Below are positions 17,629-25,876 of a DNA stretch of 64,000 nt, piece by piece. A model generated the notes under the pieces. The model was given only the letters and a program-made list of their open reading frames with translations. It did not search any database and had not been told where the DNA came from. Every line of letters starts with the position of its first letter. Position 1 is the stretch's first letter. The stretch comes from Sphingomonas aurea (GTDB lineage: Bacteria > Pseudomonadota > Alphaproteobacteria > Sphingomonadales > Sphingomonadaceae). A program made the position numbers and the translations under genes. The stretch is from positions 1-64,000 of the forward strand of contig NZ_JAUUDS010000002.1 of assembly GCF_030678875.1 (NCBI RefSeq). Direction: 5' to 3'.

Positions 17629-19101
17629 ATGACCGTCAGCGTAGACATGGGCAGCGACGACCGCGGCGCGCCCGTGACCATGGATCTCGAGGAACTGCTC
17701 GCCACCCGGTTGCTCGTCCAGGGCAATTCCGGGTCGGGCAAGTCGCACCTGCTGCGCCGCCTGCTCGAGGGGTCGGCGGGGCAGGTGCAGCAGGTGGTGA
17801 TCGATCCGGAGGGCGACTTCGTCACGCTGGCCGGGCCGCACGGCCATGTCGTAATCGAGGCGACCGATTATTCGATTCCTGAGATCGAGCGATTCGCCGC
17901 CCGCATACGGGAGCATCGCGCCTCGGTCGTCCTCTCGCTCGAGGGGCTGGAGGCGGAGGGCCAGATGCGCTGCGCCGCCGCCTTCCTGTCGGCGATGTTC
18001 GATGCCCCGCGCGAGCATTGGTATCCGGCGCTGGTCGTGGTCGACGAGGCGCAGCTGTTCGCCCCGACGACCGGCGGCGAGGTGGCGGAGGACGTGCGCC
18101 GCGCCTCGCTGTCGGCGATGACCAACCTGATGTGCCGCGGGCGCAAGCGCGGCCTGGCCGGCGTGATCGCGACGCAGCGGCTGGCGAAGCTCGCCAAGAA
18201 TGTCGCGGCCGAGGCGTCGAACTTCCTGATGGGCCGCACCTTCCTCGACATCGACATGGCGCGCGCCGCCGACCTGCTCGGCATGGAGCGACGCCAGGCC
18301 GACGGCATCCGCGACCTGCCGCGCGGCACCTTCATGGCGCTGGGGCCGGCGGTGTCGCGGCGGCCGATCACGGTGCGGATCGGCGCGGTCGCCACCTCGG
18401 CGCGCTCGGGCAGCCCCAAGCTGACGCCGCTGCCCGAGGCGAAGCCCTTCGACCTCGCCGACCTGCTCGCCGAGCCGGAGGCGCCGTCGCTGCCGCTCAG
18501 CTTCGACCCGCGCCCGCGCCGGGTGCCGGTGGAAGAACTCGCCGCCGACATCGCCCGCCCGCCCGAGCCCGCCATCGCCACCCCCTTCGCCCCCGCTCCC
18601 GCCGCGCCGGCGAAGGACGAGGCGGAGGTCGAGGCGATCCATGCCGAGGTGCTGCGCGCGATCGTCGCCGATGGCGAGGCGGCGCTGCGCCCGCCCGCGG
18701 TGCTGTTCCAGGATTTCCAGGTCCGCTGCCGCATGGCCGGCCTCGCCAAGCCGCCGCTCGACCTGCCCGCCTTTACCCGGCGCCTATCCTGCGCGCGCGC
18801 CGGCATCTTCGATATCCATGCCCCCGAATGGGCGGACGCGCTGGCGCTGGCCGGGACACTGCCCGACGACATGATGGGCGCGTTCCTGCTGGTCGCGCGA
18901 GCGGCGCGCGAGGGCCGCCCCTGCCCGTCCGACATGGAGCTGGCGACGACCTATGGCACCAGCTCGCTCGGCCGGGTGCGCCGGCTGGTCGGCTATATCG
19001 AGAGCCGCGACCTGTTCGTGACGCGGGTGGACCTGTCGGGCAAGCGGTCGATCACCATCCCGCGGCTCGGCTGGACGACGGAGCCGGCCGAGGCGGCCTG
19101 A
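17629..19101 (+). CDS. HerA-like ATP-binding protein (DUF87)
   Basis: A 490-residue P-loop ATPase of the HerA/FtsK superfamily. Walker A is GNSGSGKSHLLRRL (about residues 33-46), Walker B is YPALVVVDEAQLFAP, and a C-terminal arginine-containing region follows (LMCRGRKRGLAGVIATQRLA). HerA proteins work with NurA nuclease in DNA end processing or translocate DNA; no nurA is nearby, so the partner is unknown. The C-terminal 180 residues are Pro/Ala-rich and then form a winged-helix-like region (ATTYGTSSLGRVRRLVGYIE). Confidence 0.8.
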   Translation: MTVSVDMGSDDRGAPVTMDLEELLATRLLVQGNSGSGKSHLLRRLLEGSAGQVQQVVIDPEGDFVTLAGPHGHVVIEATDYSIPEIERFAARIREHRASVVLSLEGLEAEGQMRCAAAFLSAMFDAPREHWYPALVVVDEAQLFAPTTGGEVAEDVRRASLSAMTNLMCRGRKRGLAGVIATQRLAKLAKNVAAEASNFLMGRTFLDIDMARAADLLGMERRQADGIRDLPRGTFMALGPAVSRRPITVRIGAVATSARSGSPKLTPLPEAKPFDLADLLAEPEAPSLPLSFDPRPRRVPVEELAADIARPPEPAIATPFAPAPAAPAKDEAEVEAIHAEVLRAIVADGEAALRPPAVLFQDFQVRCRMAGLAKPPLDLPAFTRRLSCARAGIFDIHAPEWADALALAGTLPDDMMGAFLLVARAAREGRPCPSDMELATTYGTSSLGRVRRLVGYIESRDLFVTRVDLSGKRSITIPRLGWTTEPAEAA

Positions 19102-19248
19102 CGCGGACCTCCCGACGCCCGCCGAATCCCGTGCCATCGTCATGCCGGGCTACGCCTGTCCTACACGCCGGCCGTCAATCTATATCCACCCCCTTGTTCG
19201 CCACCCGCCCTGCCCGCTGCCGCCCAATCGCGGCCGGGCCGGATCGCT

Positions 19249-19287
19249 GGAACCGGACACACAAGGGGGTGTGTAGTGTCCGGTTCC
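19249..19287. repeat. Perfect 12-base inverted repeat
   Basis: GGAACCGGACAC (19249-19260) is matched by GTGTCCGGTTCC (19276-19287), with a short further ACAC/GTGT pairing in the loop. It lies in the 248-base gap between the convergent HerA-like gene and gapR. It may serve as a bidirectional terminator, though no T-run follows. The rest of this gap (19102-19349) shows nothing else I can name. Confidence 0.6.
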
Positions 19288-19349
19288 GCTCCACGCCCCC
19301 GTTCCCGCCGCTCCTGCAGCGATTCGCCGGAGAGCCGCGAAACGCGGGT

Positions 19350-19616
19350 TCAGAGCATCCCGAGCGCCTGCATATACGTCTCGAGGATCGCTTCTTCCTC
19401 CTGATATTCTTCCCGCTTCTTCTTGCGGATCGACATGATCTTGCGGATCGCCTTGGGGTCGTAGCCGCGGCCCTTGGCCTCGGCGAACACGTCCTTGATG
19501 TCGTCCGAGATGCCCTTCTTCTCTTCTTCCAGCCGCTCGGCGCGCTCGATCAGCAGGCGCAGCTCTTCTGCCGCCACCTGACCGCCGCCCATGCCCTCGC
19601 CCCGCTCTTCAGCCAT
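19350..19616 (-). CDS. gapR: GapR-family nucleoid-associated protein (DUF2312)
   Basis: GapR in Caulobacter binds overtwisted DNA ahead of replication forks and transcription and stimulates topoisomerases. The 88-residue product has the coiled-coil core [20 protein letters not shown], then [20 protein letters not shown] and [20 protein letters not shown], all diagnostic. The ATG at 19616 gives MAEERGEG; the longer frame upstream is not conserved-looking. Essential or growth-critical in relatives. Confidence 0.93.
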   Translation of the reverse strand: MAEERGEGMGGGQVAAEELRLLIERAERLEEEKKGISDDIKDVFAEAKGRGYDPKAIRKIMSIRKKKREEYQEEEAILETYMQALGML

Positions 19617-19744
19617 GTCGTTCCGTCCCAAGAATGCGCTGCCCGGCCCGCGGCGATATCGCGCGGGAGGGGCGGCGTGGTTAACCCTGTCGGGTGCGGC
19701 GCGGGCTCTAGTGGATCGGCGCGGAACGCTCAAGCGGGGTTGCG

Positions 19745-19837
19745 ATGGCCAGTGTTCTTGGGGCCAGTGTCCTTGGGGCCAGTGTCCTTATGGCCGGTAT
19801 CGCGATGGGTGTGGCAATCCGGCAGCGGGGCGGGTAA
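19745..19837 (+). CDS. Possible 30-residue hydrophobic microprotein
   Basis: A short frame begins [18 protein letters not shown] and ends IRQRGG. It is encoded by a 15-base tandem repeat present three times (19748-19792) and would be a single Gly/Ala-zipper-like membrane helix with a basic tail. A weak GGGG sequence lies 6 bases before the ATG. The frame is preserved through the repeats, but with so short an ORF chance cannot be excluded. It lies 37 bases before rpiB on the same strand. Confidence 0.3.
   Translation: MASVLGASVLGASVLMAGIAMGVAIRQRGG
19748..19792. repeat. 15-base tandem repeat, three copies
   Basis: Units GGCCAGTGTTCTTGG, GGCCAGTGTCCTTGG and GGCCAGTGTCCTTAT follow one another without gaps between gapR and rpiB. 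Being a multiple of three, the unit keeps one reading frame. The rest of this 258-base divergent gap (19617-19874) should hold the gapR and rpiB promoters, but I cannot assign them with confidence. Confidence 0.8.
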
Positions 19838-19874
19838 AGGCGCCGCCATCCCGCCGATCGATCCAGGAAGCGCC

Positions 19875-20318
19875 ATGCGCATCGCCATCGCCGCCGACCA
19901 TGCCGCCGTGTCGCTGAAGACCGTTCTTGCCGACTGGCTGCGCGAGGGCGGCTACGACGTGCTCGACCTGGGCACGCATGGCGAGGCCCGCGTCGACTAT
20001 CCGGATTACGGCTTCGCCCTGGCCGAGGCCATCGCGGACGGCCGGGCCGAGCGCGGCATCGCGCTGTGCGGATCGGGTATCGGCATCTCGATCGCCGCCA
20101 ACCGCCATCTCGACTGCCGCTGCGCCCTGGTGTCGGAGCCGCTGTCGGCGACGCTGGCGCGCCAGCACAACGATGCCAACGCCATCGCGCTCGGCGCCCG
20201 CCTGACGGCCGAGGACATGGCCAAGGCCTGCATCACCGCTTTCCTGTCCGCCGATTTCGAAGGCGGCCGCCACCAAGCCCGTGTCGACAAATTGTCGGCC
20301 AAGGAGTTCGCCGCATGA
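19875..20318 (+). CDS. rpiB: RpiB, ribose-5-phosphate isomerase B
   Basis: Interconverts ribose 5-phosphate and ribulose 5-phosphate in the pentose phosphate pathway. The 147 residues start [20 protein letters not shown] and include [16 protein letters not shown], which carries the active-site cysteine, and [15 protein letters not shown]. The ATG follows an AGGAAG site. The stop overlaps the glyA start (ATGA). Coupling to serine hydroxymethyltransferase is a common alphaproteobacterial arrangement. Confidence 0.94.
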   Translation: MRIAIAADHAAVSLKTVLADWLREGGYDVLDLGTHGEARVDYPDYGFALAEAIADGRAERGIALCGSGIGISIAANRHLDCRCALVSEPLSATLARQHNDANAIALGARLTAEDMAKACITAFLSADFEGGRHQARVDKLSAKEFAA

Positions 20319-21625
20319 GCACGCAGCCCAACGACCTGTCCGACGTCCAGCCCGATGGCTTCTTCACCCGCGGCCTGGCCGAGGCGGATGCCGCGGTCTT
20401 CGCCGGCGTCGCGCACGAGCTGGAGCGCGAGCAGACCCAGATCGAGCTGATCGCGTCGGAGAACATCGTCAGCCGCGCCGTGCTGGAGGCGCAGGGGTCG
20501 GTCTTCACCAACAAATATGCCGAGGGCTATCCCGGCAAGCGCTATTACCAGGGCTGCCATCCCTCCGACGAGGTCGAGCAGCTGGCGATCGATCGTGCGA
20601 AGCAGATCTTCGGCTGCGGCTTCGTCAACGTCCAGCCGCACTCGGGCGCGCAGGCCAACGGCGCGGTGATGCTGGCACTGGTCAAGCCGGGCGAGACGAT
20701 CCTGGGCATGAGCCTGGACGCCGGCGGCCACCTGACCCATGGCGCGCGCGCTGCGATGTCGGGCAAGTGGTTCAACGCGGTCCAGTACGGCGTCGATGCC
20801 CAGACGCACCTGATCGACTATGACCAGGTCGAGGCGCTGGCGGTCGAGCATCAGCCGAAACTCATCATCGCGGGCGGCAGCGCCTATCCGCGCGTCATCG
20901 ACTTCAAGCGGTTCCGGGAGATCGCGGACAAGGTCGGCGCATATTTCATGGTCGACATGGCGCACTTCGCCGGCATCGTCGCCGCCGGGCTGCACCCCAC
21001 CCCGTTCGGCCACGCGCATGTCGTGACCACCACCACGCACAAGACGCTGCGCGGTCCGCGCGGCGGCATGATCCTGACCGATGACGAGGCGATCGCGAAG
21101 AAGATCAACTCGGCGGTGTTCCCGGGGCTTCAGGGCGGGCCGCTGATGCACGTCATCGCCGCCAAGGCGGTGGCGTTCGGCGAGGCGCTGCGCCCGGACT
21201 ACAAGAGCTACATCGCCGCGGTGGTCGAGAACGCCAAGGTGCTGGCCGCGACGTTGAAGGAGCGCGGCGCCGACGTGATCGCCGGCGGCACCGACACGCA
21301 TCTGGCGCTGATCGACCTGCGCCCGCTCGGCATCACCGGCAAGGACGCCGACGAGGCGCTGGAGCGCGCCGGCATCACCTGCAACAAGAACGGCATCCCC
21401 AACGATCCGCTGCCCCCGGTCAAGACCAGCGGCATCCGCGTCGGCTCGCCGGCCGGCACCACCCGCGGCTTCGGCCCGGCGGAGTTCCGCGAGATCGGCC
21501 ACATGGTCGCCGACGTGCTCGACGGGCTGCGGACCAAGGGCGAGGCCGGGGACCCCGAGGTCGAGGCGAGCGTTCGGACTCGCGTGCGCGCGCTGTGCGC
21601 ACGCTTCCCCATCTACCAAGGATAA
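20315..21625 (+). CDS. glyA: GlyA, serine hydroxymethyltransferase
   Basis: Converts serine and tetrahydrofolate to glycine and 5,10-methylene-tetrahydrofolate, using pyridoxal phosphate. The 436-residue protein has the conserved [20 protein letters not shown], the PLP lysine in [14 protein letters not shown], and [14 protein letters not shown]. The start [12 protein letters not shown] is set by the ATGA overlap with rpiB; the frame is open further upstream but only as rpiB antiphase. Full length and intact. Confidence 0.97.
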   Translation: MSTQPNDLSDVQPDGFFTRGLAEADAAVFAGVAHELEREQTQIELIASENIVSRAVLEAQGSVFTNKYAEGYPGKRYYQGCHPSDEVEQLAIDRAKQIFGCGFVNVQPHSGAQANGAVMLALVKPGETILGMSLDAGGHLTHGARAAMSGKWFNAVQYGVDAQTHLIDYDQVEALAVEHQPKLIIAGGSAYPRVIDFKRFREIADKVGAYFMVDMAHFAGIVAAGLHPTPFGHAHVVTTTTHKTLRGPRGGMILTDDEAIAKKINSAVFPGLQGGPLMHVIAAKAVAFGEALRPDYKSYIAAVVENAKVLAATLKERGADVIAGGTDTHLALIDLRPLGITGKDADEALERAGITCNKNGIPNDPLPPVKTSGIRVGSPAGTTRGFGPAEFREIGHMVADVLDGLRTKGEAGDPEVEASVRTRVRALCARFPIYQG

Positions 21626-21628
21626 GTC

Positions 21629-21802
21629 ATGTCGAAGATCGACGAGGTGCAGAACACCGTGAAGAGCACGCCGGGCCTGGGCAAGAAGATGGCCAAGTAC
21701 GGCGCGATCGGCGCGGTGGTCGCGATCCCCATCCCGTTCGTCGGCCCGGTGCTGGGCGCGCTGGTCGGCGCGGGCGTCGCCTATGCCAAGCGCAACGATT
21801 GA
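21629..21802 (+). CDS. 57-residue Gly-rich small membrane protein
   Basis: The frame starts MSKIDEVQNTVKSTPGLGKK four bases after the glyA stop and ends VAYAKRND. A basic amphipathic N-terminal half is followed by one transmembrane helix rich in Gly and Pro (AVVAIPIPFVGPVLGALVGA), with glycine-zipper spacing. An AAGGA site sits before the ATG. Its tight placement between glyA and nrdR argues that it is real. I do not recognise a family. Confidence 0.7.
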   Translation: MSKIDEVQNTVKSTPGLGKKMAKYGAIGAVVAIPIPFVGPVLGALVGAGVAYAKRND

Positions 21803-21810
21803 TCGGCTGA

Positions 21811-22272
21811 ATGCGCTGCCCGTTCTGCGGCCATGAAGACAGCCAGGTAAAGGACAGCCGCCCCACCGACGACGGGGCGGCGATCCGGCGACGGCGCCAG
21901 TGCGAGGGGTGTGCGGCGCGCTTCACCACGTTCGAGCGCATTCAGTTGCGCGACCTGATCGTGCTGAAGAGCGAGAGCCGCCGCGAGCCGTTCGACCGGG
22001 AGAAATTGCTCCGCTCTGTATCGATCGCCACCCGCAAGCGGCCGATCGAGCCGGCGCGGATCGAGAAGCTGGTATCGGGCATCCAGCGCCGGCTGGAGAC
22101 CATGGGCGAGAGCGAGGTCACCTCGGCGCGGATCGGCGAGCTGGTGATGGAGGGACTGAAGGCGCTCGATTCGGTCGCTTATATCCGCTTCGCCAGCGTG
22201 TACCGCGACTTCAGCGAGGCGCGCGATTTCGAGGCGTTCGCGGGTCAGGTCGAGGAGGCGGGGCGCGGATGA
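21811..22272 (+). CDS. nrdR: NrdR, repressor of ribonucleotide reductase genes
   Basis: NrdR senses ATP/dATP and represses nrd operons. The 153-residue protein has the zinc ribbon ([13 protein letters not shown] and [12 protein letters not shown]) and then the ATP-cone ([20 protein letters not shown] to about residue 140). It begins 8 bases after the small protein and overlaps trmJ by ATGA, so glyA-nrdR-trmJ form one unit. Confidence 0.96.
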   Translation: MRCPFCGHEDSQVKDSRPTDDGAAIRRRRQCEGCAARFTTFERIQLRDLIVLKSESRREPFDREKLLRSVSIATRKRPIEPARIEKLVSGIQRRLETMGESEVTSARIGELVMEGLKALDSVAYIRFASVYRDFSEARDFEAFAGQVEEAGRG

Positions 22273-23009
22273 TCCCTGTCCAACCGCCCGTCATCGTCCT
22301 CGTCCGTCCCCAACTCGGCGAGAACATCGGCAAGGCCGCGCGCGCGATGCTGAATTTCGGACTGATCGAGTTGCGTCTGGTCGCGCCGCGCGACGGCTGG
22401 CCCAACCCTGCCGCCGGGCCTGCCGCGTCGGGCGCGGACATCGTGCTCGAACGCGCGCAGGTCTTCGACACCGTTGCCGACGCGGTCGCGGACTGCGCCC
22501 ACGTCTATGCCACCACGGTGCGCAAGCGCGGCATCACCAAGCCGGTCGTCACGCCGGAGGCCGCCGCCGGTGCGATCCATGCCGAGCCGGGGCGCAGCGC
22601 GATCCTGTTCGGGCCGGAGCGATCGGGGCTGGAAACCGACGATGTCGCGGTCGCGCGCACCATCGTCACCGTGCCGATCAATCCGGAATTCGGCAGCCTC
22701 AACCTGGCGCAGGCGGTGATCCTGATCGCCTATGAATGGTCGAAGGGGCAGGCTCTCGCCCAGCCGCCCGAGACCGAGCTGCCGGTGGCTGCGCCGCAGG
22801 ACGAGCTGGACGGCATGATCGCGCAGCTCGACGCGATGCTGGTGGCGGCGAACTTCTTCTTCCCGCCGCATCGTACCGCGACGACCCGGCGCACGCTGCG
22901 CACGCTGCTGACCAAGCCGGGCTGGTCGACGCAGGAGGTACGGACCCTGCGCGGCGTCCTGTCCGCACTCGACGGCAAAAAAGCGAAACGCGATCTTAGC
23001 TCCTCGTAA
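22269..23009 (+). CDS. trmJ: TrmJ-type tRNA (cytidine/uridine-2'-O)-methyltransferase
   Basis: A 246-residue SPOUT methyltransferase. Motifs are [20 protein letters not shown] at the N-terminus, [20 protein letters not shown] in the middle and [20 protein letters not shown] at the knot, which match TrmJ (2'-O-methylation of tRNA position 32). The C-terminal helical extension ([20 protein letters not shown]) is also TrmJ-like. The closely related RNA methyltransferase groups differ little in sequence, so the exact target is inferred. Confidence 0.88.
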   Translation: MIPVQPPVIVLVRPQLGENIGKAARAMLNFGLIELRLVAPRDGWPNPAAGPAASGADIVLERAQVFDTVADAVADCAHVYATTVRKRGITKPVVTPEAAAGAIHAEPGRSAILFGPERSGLETDDVAVARTIVTVPINPEFGSLNLAQAVILIAYEWSKGQALAQPPETELPVAAPQDELDGMIAQLDAMLVAANFFFPPHRTATTRRTLRTLLTKPGWSTQEVRTLRGVLSALDGKKAKRDLSSS

Positions 23010-23025
23010 ACATCAAAGTGGCAGA

Positions 23026-23265
23026 TTGGTCTACGTTGCTACTGACGAGGGCATCGTGACCAAAAATCGGGGCAGTTATAACGGAGGATCCACGATTACA
23101 GGACCGGGCACCAGTTACTACTGGGGCACACCAGAAGATGGCTATGCACCGAAGCAAATTGATCCAGAAACTCTACAGATCATGCGGCTACATGATGACC
23201 TGCGAACGAAAGGCATCGATCCCATGGCAAGACTGAGGAAGCGTCGAAAGAAGAAGCGTCGGTGA
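23026..23265 (+). CDS. Hypothetical protein with lower GC
   Basis: A 79-residue frame reading VYVATDEGIVTKNRGSYNGG near its start (TTG codon) and ending in a very basic tail, MARLRKRRKKKRR. The Gly/Tyr-rich front and Lys/Arg-rich end suggest a nucleic-acid-associated or surface peptide; no family is known to me. Base composition is near 50% GC, clearly lower than neighbours, hinting at later acquisition. No good ribosome-binding site is seen, so the start is uncertain. Confidence 0.4.
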   Translation: MVYVATDEGIVTKNRGSYNGGSTITGPGTSYYWGTPEDGYAPKQIDPETLQIMRLHDDLRTKGIDPMARLRKRRKKKRR

Positions 23266-23275
23266 AATTGATAAA

Positions 23276-23575
23276 TCAGCGCCGGTCGAAGGCGGCGAGT
23301 TCGTAGGCGATGGAGGCTTCGACCAGCCGCTCCCATAGATCGGCAATCGCGTCGGCGGGCAGGCCCGCCGCGGCGGCGGCGGCGCGGGCGTTGGCGATCA
23401 CCTGGGCCTTGCGCGGCTCGTCACGTACCGCTTCTCGTGCCGGCTTGATGCGGGCGGCGGCGTCCATGTAACCGAATCGGCGGGCGAGCAGCGCCACCAG
23501 TTCGCGGTCGGTTTCGTCCACACCGGCGCGCACCTCGGCCATGGTTGAGCAGTCGGCGGGAGCGATGATCGTCAT
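23276..23575 (-). CDS. Chorismate mutase (AroQ class)
   Basis: A 99-residue all-helical chorismate mutase that turns chorismate into prephenate, the branch point to phenylalanine and tyrosine. The core EVRAGVDETDRELVALLARR, then YMDAAARIKPAREAVRDEPR and LWERLVEASIAYELAAFD match the AroQ / isochorismate lyase fold. The start at 23575 (MTIIAPADCSTMAEV) leaves a normal length; an in-frame ATG 12 bases upstream is possible. The subclass (mutase or isochorismate-pyruvate lyase like PchB) cannot be settled by eye. Confidence 0.85.
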   Translation of the reverse strand: MTIIAPADCSTMAEVRAGVDETDRELVALLARRFGYMDAAARIKPAREAVRDEPRKAQVIANARAAAAAAGLPADAIADLWERLVEASIAYELAAFDRR

Positions 23576-23673
23576 GTCGGCGGCCATAGCGCCATCTGCT
23601 GCTTCCGCAACGGATCGACAAATATCCGTACGACAGATAGGCATGACGGGCGGGGAAAAGGGGGAACACATCC

Positions 23674-23910
23674 ATGTCAGCAATTCTGCTTCTCGCCATC
23701 GCGCTTCAGGCGACGCCCGCGGCTGCACCGCCGGCAAAGCCCGTCGCGGATCGACGGGTGTGCAAGACGTTCGCCTCGACCGGGTCTCGACTGGGTGGCA
23801 AGCGTGTCTGCAAGACCGCGCGCGAGTGGGATGAAGAAGAGGTCGACGCCCATCGCGAAGTGGACAACATGCGCAACAACGCCTTCAAGGCTTACGCAAC
23901 CAGTCAATGA
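23674..23910 (+). CDS. Small secreted protein with a paired Cys motif
   Basis: A 78-residue protein with a signal peptide (MSAILLLAIALQATPAAA). The mature part contains two short copies of a Val-Cys-Lys-Thr motif (RVCKTFASTGSRLGGKRVCK), spaced 16 residues apart, followed by an acidic helix (EWDEEEVDAHREVDNMRNNA). Proteins with this RVCKxxxxTGSRLxxxRVC motif recur in sphingomonads with no known role. It is transcribed divergently from the chorismate mutase, roughly 100 bases away. Confidence 0.65.
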   Translation: MSAILLLAIALQATPAAAPPAKPVADRRVCKTFASTGSRLGGKRVCKTAREWDEEEVDAHREVDNMRNNAFKAYATSQ

Positions 23911-24071
23911 TCCAGCGCCCTTGCCGCACAGCTTGACGCGTGCGCCGCTCTCCGCTAGGCGCCCGCCTTCGCAATGCCCCCGCACCCCGGTGAAGCGGCG
24001 GGCCTGCCCTCCTGACGGATCAGCAGCGCGATACCGGGACCTACGTTGTTGTCGTTTGCAAGGAATTTGGA

Positions 24072-24686
24072 ATGTCGAAGCGCCATAGCGCCAAGCACAA
24101 GCTCGACCGTCGTCTCGGCGAGAATATCTGGGGTCGCCCCAAGTCGCCGGTCAACAAGCGCGAGTACGGCCCCGGCCAGCACGGCCAGCGTCGCAAGGGC
24201 AAGGTGTCGGACTTCGGCATTCAGCTGCGCGCCAAGCAGAAGCTGAAGGGCTATTACGGCGACGTCACCGAGAAGCAGTTCAAGCAGTGCTATCAGGAGG
24301 CCGCCCGGATGAAGGGCGACACCAGCCAGAACCTGATCGGCCTGCTCGAGCAGCGCCTGGACATGATCGTCTATCGCGCCAAGTACGCGCCGACCGTCTT
24401 CGCCGCCCGCCAGCTGGTCAGCCACGGCCACATCCGCGTCAACGGCGTGAAGTGCAACATCGCGTCGCGCCGCTGCTTCGTCGGCGACGAGATCACGCTG
24501 GGCACCAAGGCCAAGGAGATGGCGCTGGTGCTCGAGGCGCAGAACCTGGCCGAGCGCGAGATTCCCGATTACGTCGCACCGGACGGCAACGCCAAGGTGA
24601 CCTTCGTCCGCGTGCCGACGCTGGACGAGGTGCCCTATCCGGTGAAGATGGAGCCGAACCTTGTTGTAGAATTCTACTCGCGTTAA
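24072..24686 (+). CDS. rpsD: Ribosomal protein uS4
   Basis: RpsD, 204 residues, a primary 16S rRNA binder that nucleates 30S assembly. It begins [20 protein letters not shown] and has the S4 RNA-binding domain ([20 protein letters not shown] then [20 protein letters not shown]). It stands alone, as usual in alphaproteobacteria. A TTGACG sequence at 23933-23938 may be the -35 element of its promoter, but the -10 match is poor. A strong hairpin terminator follows. Confidence 0.98.
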   Translation: MSKRHSAKHKLDRRLGENIWGRPKSPVNKREYGPGQHGQRRKGKVSDFGIQLRAKQKLKGYYGDVTEKQFKQCYQEAARMKGDTSQNLIGLLEQRLDMIVYRAKYAPTVFAARQLVSHGHIRVNGVKCNIASRRCFVGDEITLGTKAKEMALVLEAQNLAEREIPDYVAPDGNAKVTFVRVPTLDEVPYPVKMEPNLVVEFYSR

Positions 24687-24778
24687 GCGAGTAGAAGGCA
24701 ACGAAGGTGAGGCCGGCGAGTGGCGCCAAAGCGCCGTCCGACGACATGGAATTCACTTCCATGTCGACCCCCGCCGAA

Positions 24779-24820
24779 AAATGAAAAGGGCGGCCCCGCA
24801 ACGGGCCGCCCTTTTCATTT
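24779..24820 (+). terminator. Strong intrinsic terminator after rpsD
   Basis: A perfect 18-bp stem (24779-24796 with 24803-24820, GC core GGGCGGCCC, 6-base loop) with an A-tract before and CTTTTCATTT after. It lies about 90 bases past the rpsD stop, between rpsD and aguA, and could stop transcription in either direction. Confidence 0.9.
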
Positions 24821-24873
24821 GGCAAGCCGCTGATCCGCCGCCAGAACGCAGCCCGCCACAGGAGTAGTCCCGC

Positions 24874-25842
24874 ATGAGCGCCGCCCCGCCCCCCGCCGAA
24901 TGGTCCGCCCACGCCGCCGTCTGGATCGGTTTCCCCAGCCATGCCGAGCTGTGGCAGGACGATCTGGAACCTGCGCGCGAGGAGGTCGCCGCCTTCGCCC
25001 GCGCCATCCATGCCGAGGGGCGCGGCGAGACCGTGGTGCTGGTCTGCGCCGATAGTGAGGCCGCCGACGCTGCCCGCGCGCTGGCACCGTTCGCCGACAT
25101 CGAAGTGCAGCCGTTCGGCGACATTTGGCTGCGCGACACCGGCCCGATCGTGACCGGCGACGGCAGCGCGCGGCTGTTCCGCTTCAACGGCTGGGGCGGC
25201 AAATACGACCTGCCCGGCGACGACACCGTCGGTGCGCGGCTGGCCGAAGCGCGCGGGCTGGCGGCAACCGCGTGCGACTGGGTGCTGGAGGGCGGGGCGA
25301 TCGACGGCGACGGCACCGGCACCGTGGTCACCACCGAACAGTGCCTGCTCAACCGCAACCGCAACCCCGACCTGACCCGCGACGGCGTGGAACAGCGATT
25401 GCGCGACGATCTGGGCTTCACCCGCGTCGTCTGGCTGGGCGAGGGACTGCTCAACGATCACACGGACGGCCATGTCGACAATCTGGCGCGCTTCGTCGCG
25501 CCCGGGCGGGTCGCAATCCCCGCGCCCGCCGACAACGATCCCAACTGGCAGGTCTATGCCCATGCCCGCCGCGACCTGACCGCCGCCGGGCTGGAGGTGG
25601 TCACCATCCCCTCCCCCGGCCGCGTGCTGCGCGACGAGGAGGTGGTGCCGGCGAGCTACATGAACTTCTACATCGGCAATGCCGCGGTCGTCGTGCCGCT
25701 CTATGGCAGCGACAACGACCAGGCCGCGGTCGCAGCGATCCAGGCGCTGTTCCCCGACCGGGAAGTAACGGGGCTGCGCGCCGACGCGATCCTGACCGGG
25801 GGCGGCAGCTTCCACTGCATTTCGCAGCAGGTGCCGGCGTAG
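24874..25842 (+). CDS. aguA: Agmatine deiminase
   Basis: AguA hydrolyses agmatine to N-carbamoylputrescine plus ammonia, a step from arginine to putrescine. The 322-residue protein carries the family motifs WLRDTGPIV, FNGWGGKYDLPGDD, VLEGGAIDGDGTGTVVTTEQ, ECLLNRNRNP-like CLLNRNRNPDL and GHVDNLARFVAPGRV. The catalytic cysteine is in GGGSFHCISQQ near residue 315. The usual partner, N-carbamoylputrescine amidase (aguB), is not adjacent in this window. Confidence 0.95.
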   Translation: MSAAPPPAEWSAHAAVWIGFPSHAELWQDDLEPAREEVAAFARAIHAEGRGETVVLVCADSEAADAARALAPFADIEVQPFGDIWLRDTGPIVTGDGSARLFRFNGWGGKYDLPGDDTVGARLAEARGLAATACDWVLEGGAIDGDGTGTVVTTEQCLLNRNRNPDLTRDGVEQRLRDDLGFTRVVWLGEGLLNDHTDGHVDNLARFVAPGRVAIPAPADNDPNWQVYAHARRDLTAAGLEVVTIPSPGRVLRDEEVVPASYMNFYIGNAAVVVPLYGSDNDQAAVAAIQALFPDREVTGLRADAILTGGGSFHCISQQVPA

Positions 25843-25850
25843 CGATTACT

Positions 25851-25872
25851 CCTCCCCTGCAAGGGGCGGAGG
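25851..25872. terminator. Hairpin between convergent aguA and GH127 genes
   Basis: CCTCCCCT (25851-25858) pairs with AGGGGCGGAGG (25862-25872) with one bulged base and a short loop. It lies 9 bases after the aguA stop and 4 bases before the GH127 stop, and resembles short CCTCCCC-type repeats. It can serve both genes as a terminator. Confidence 0.55.
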
Positions 25873-25876
25873 TGAG

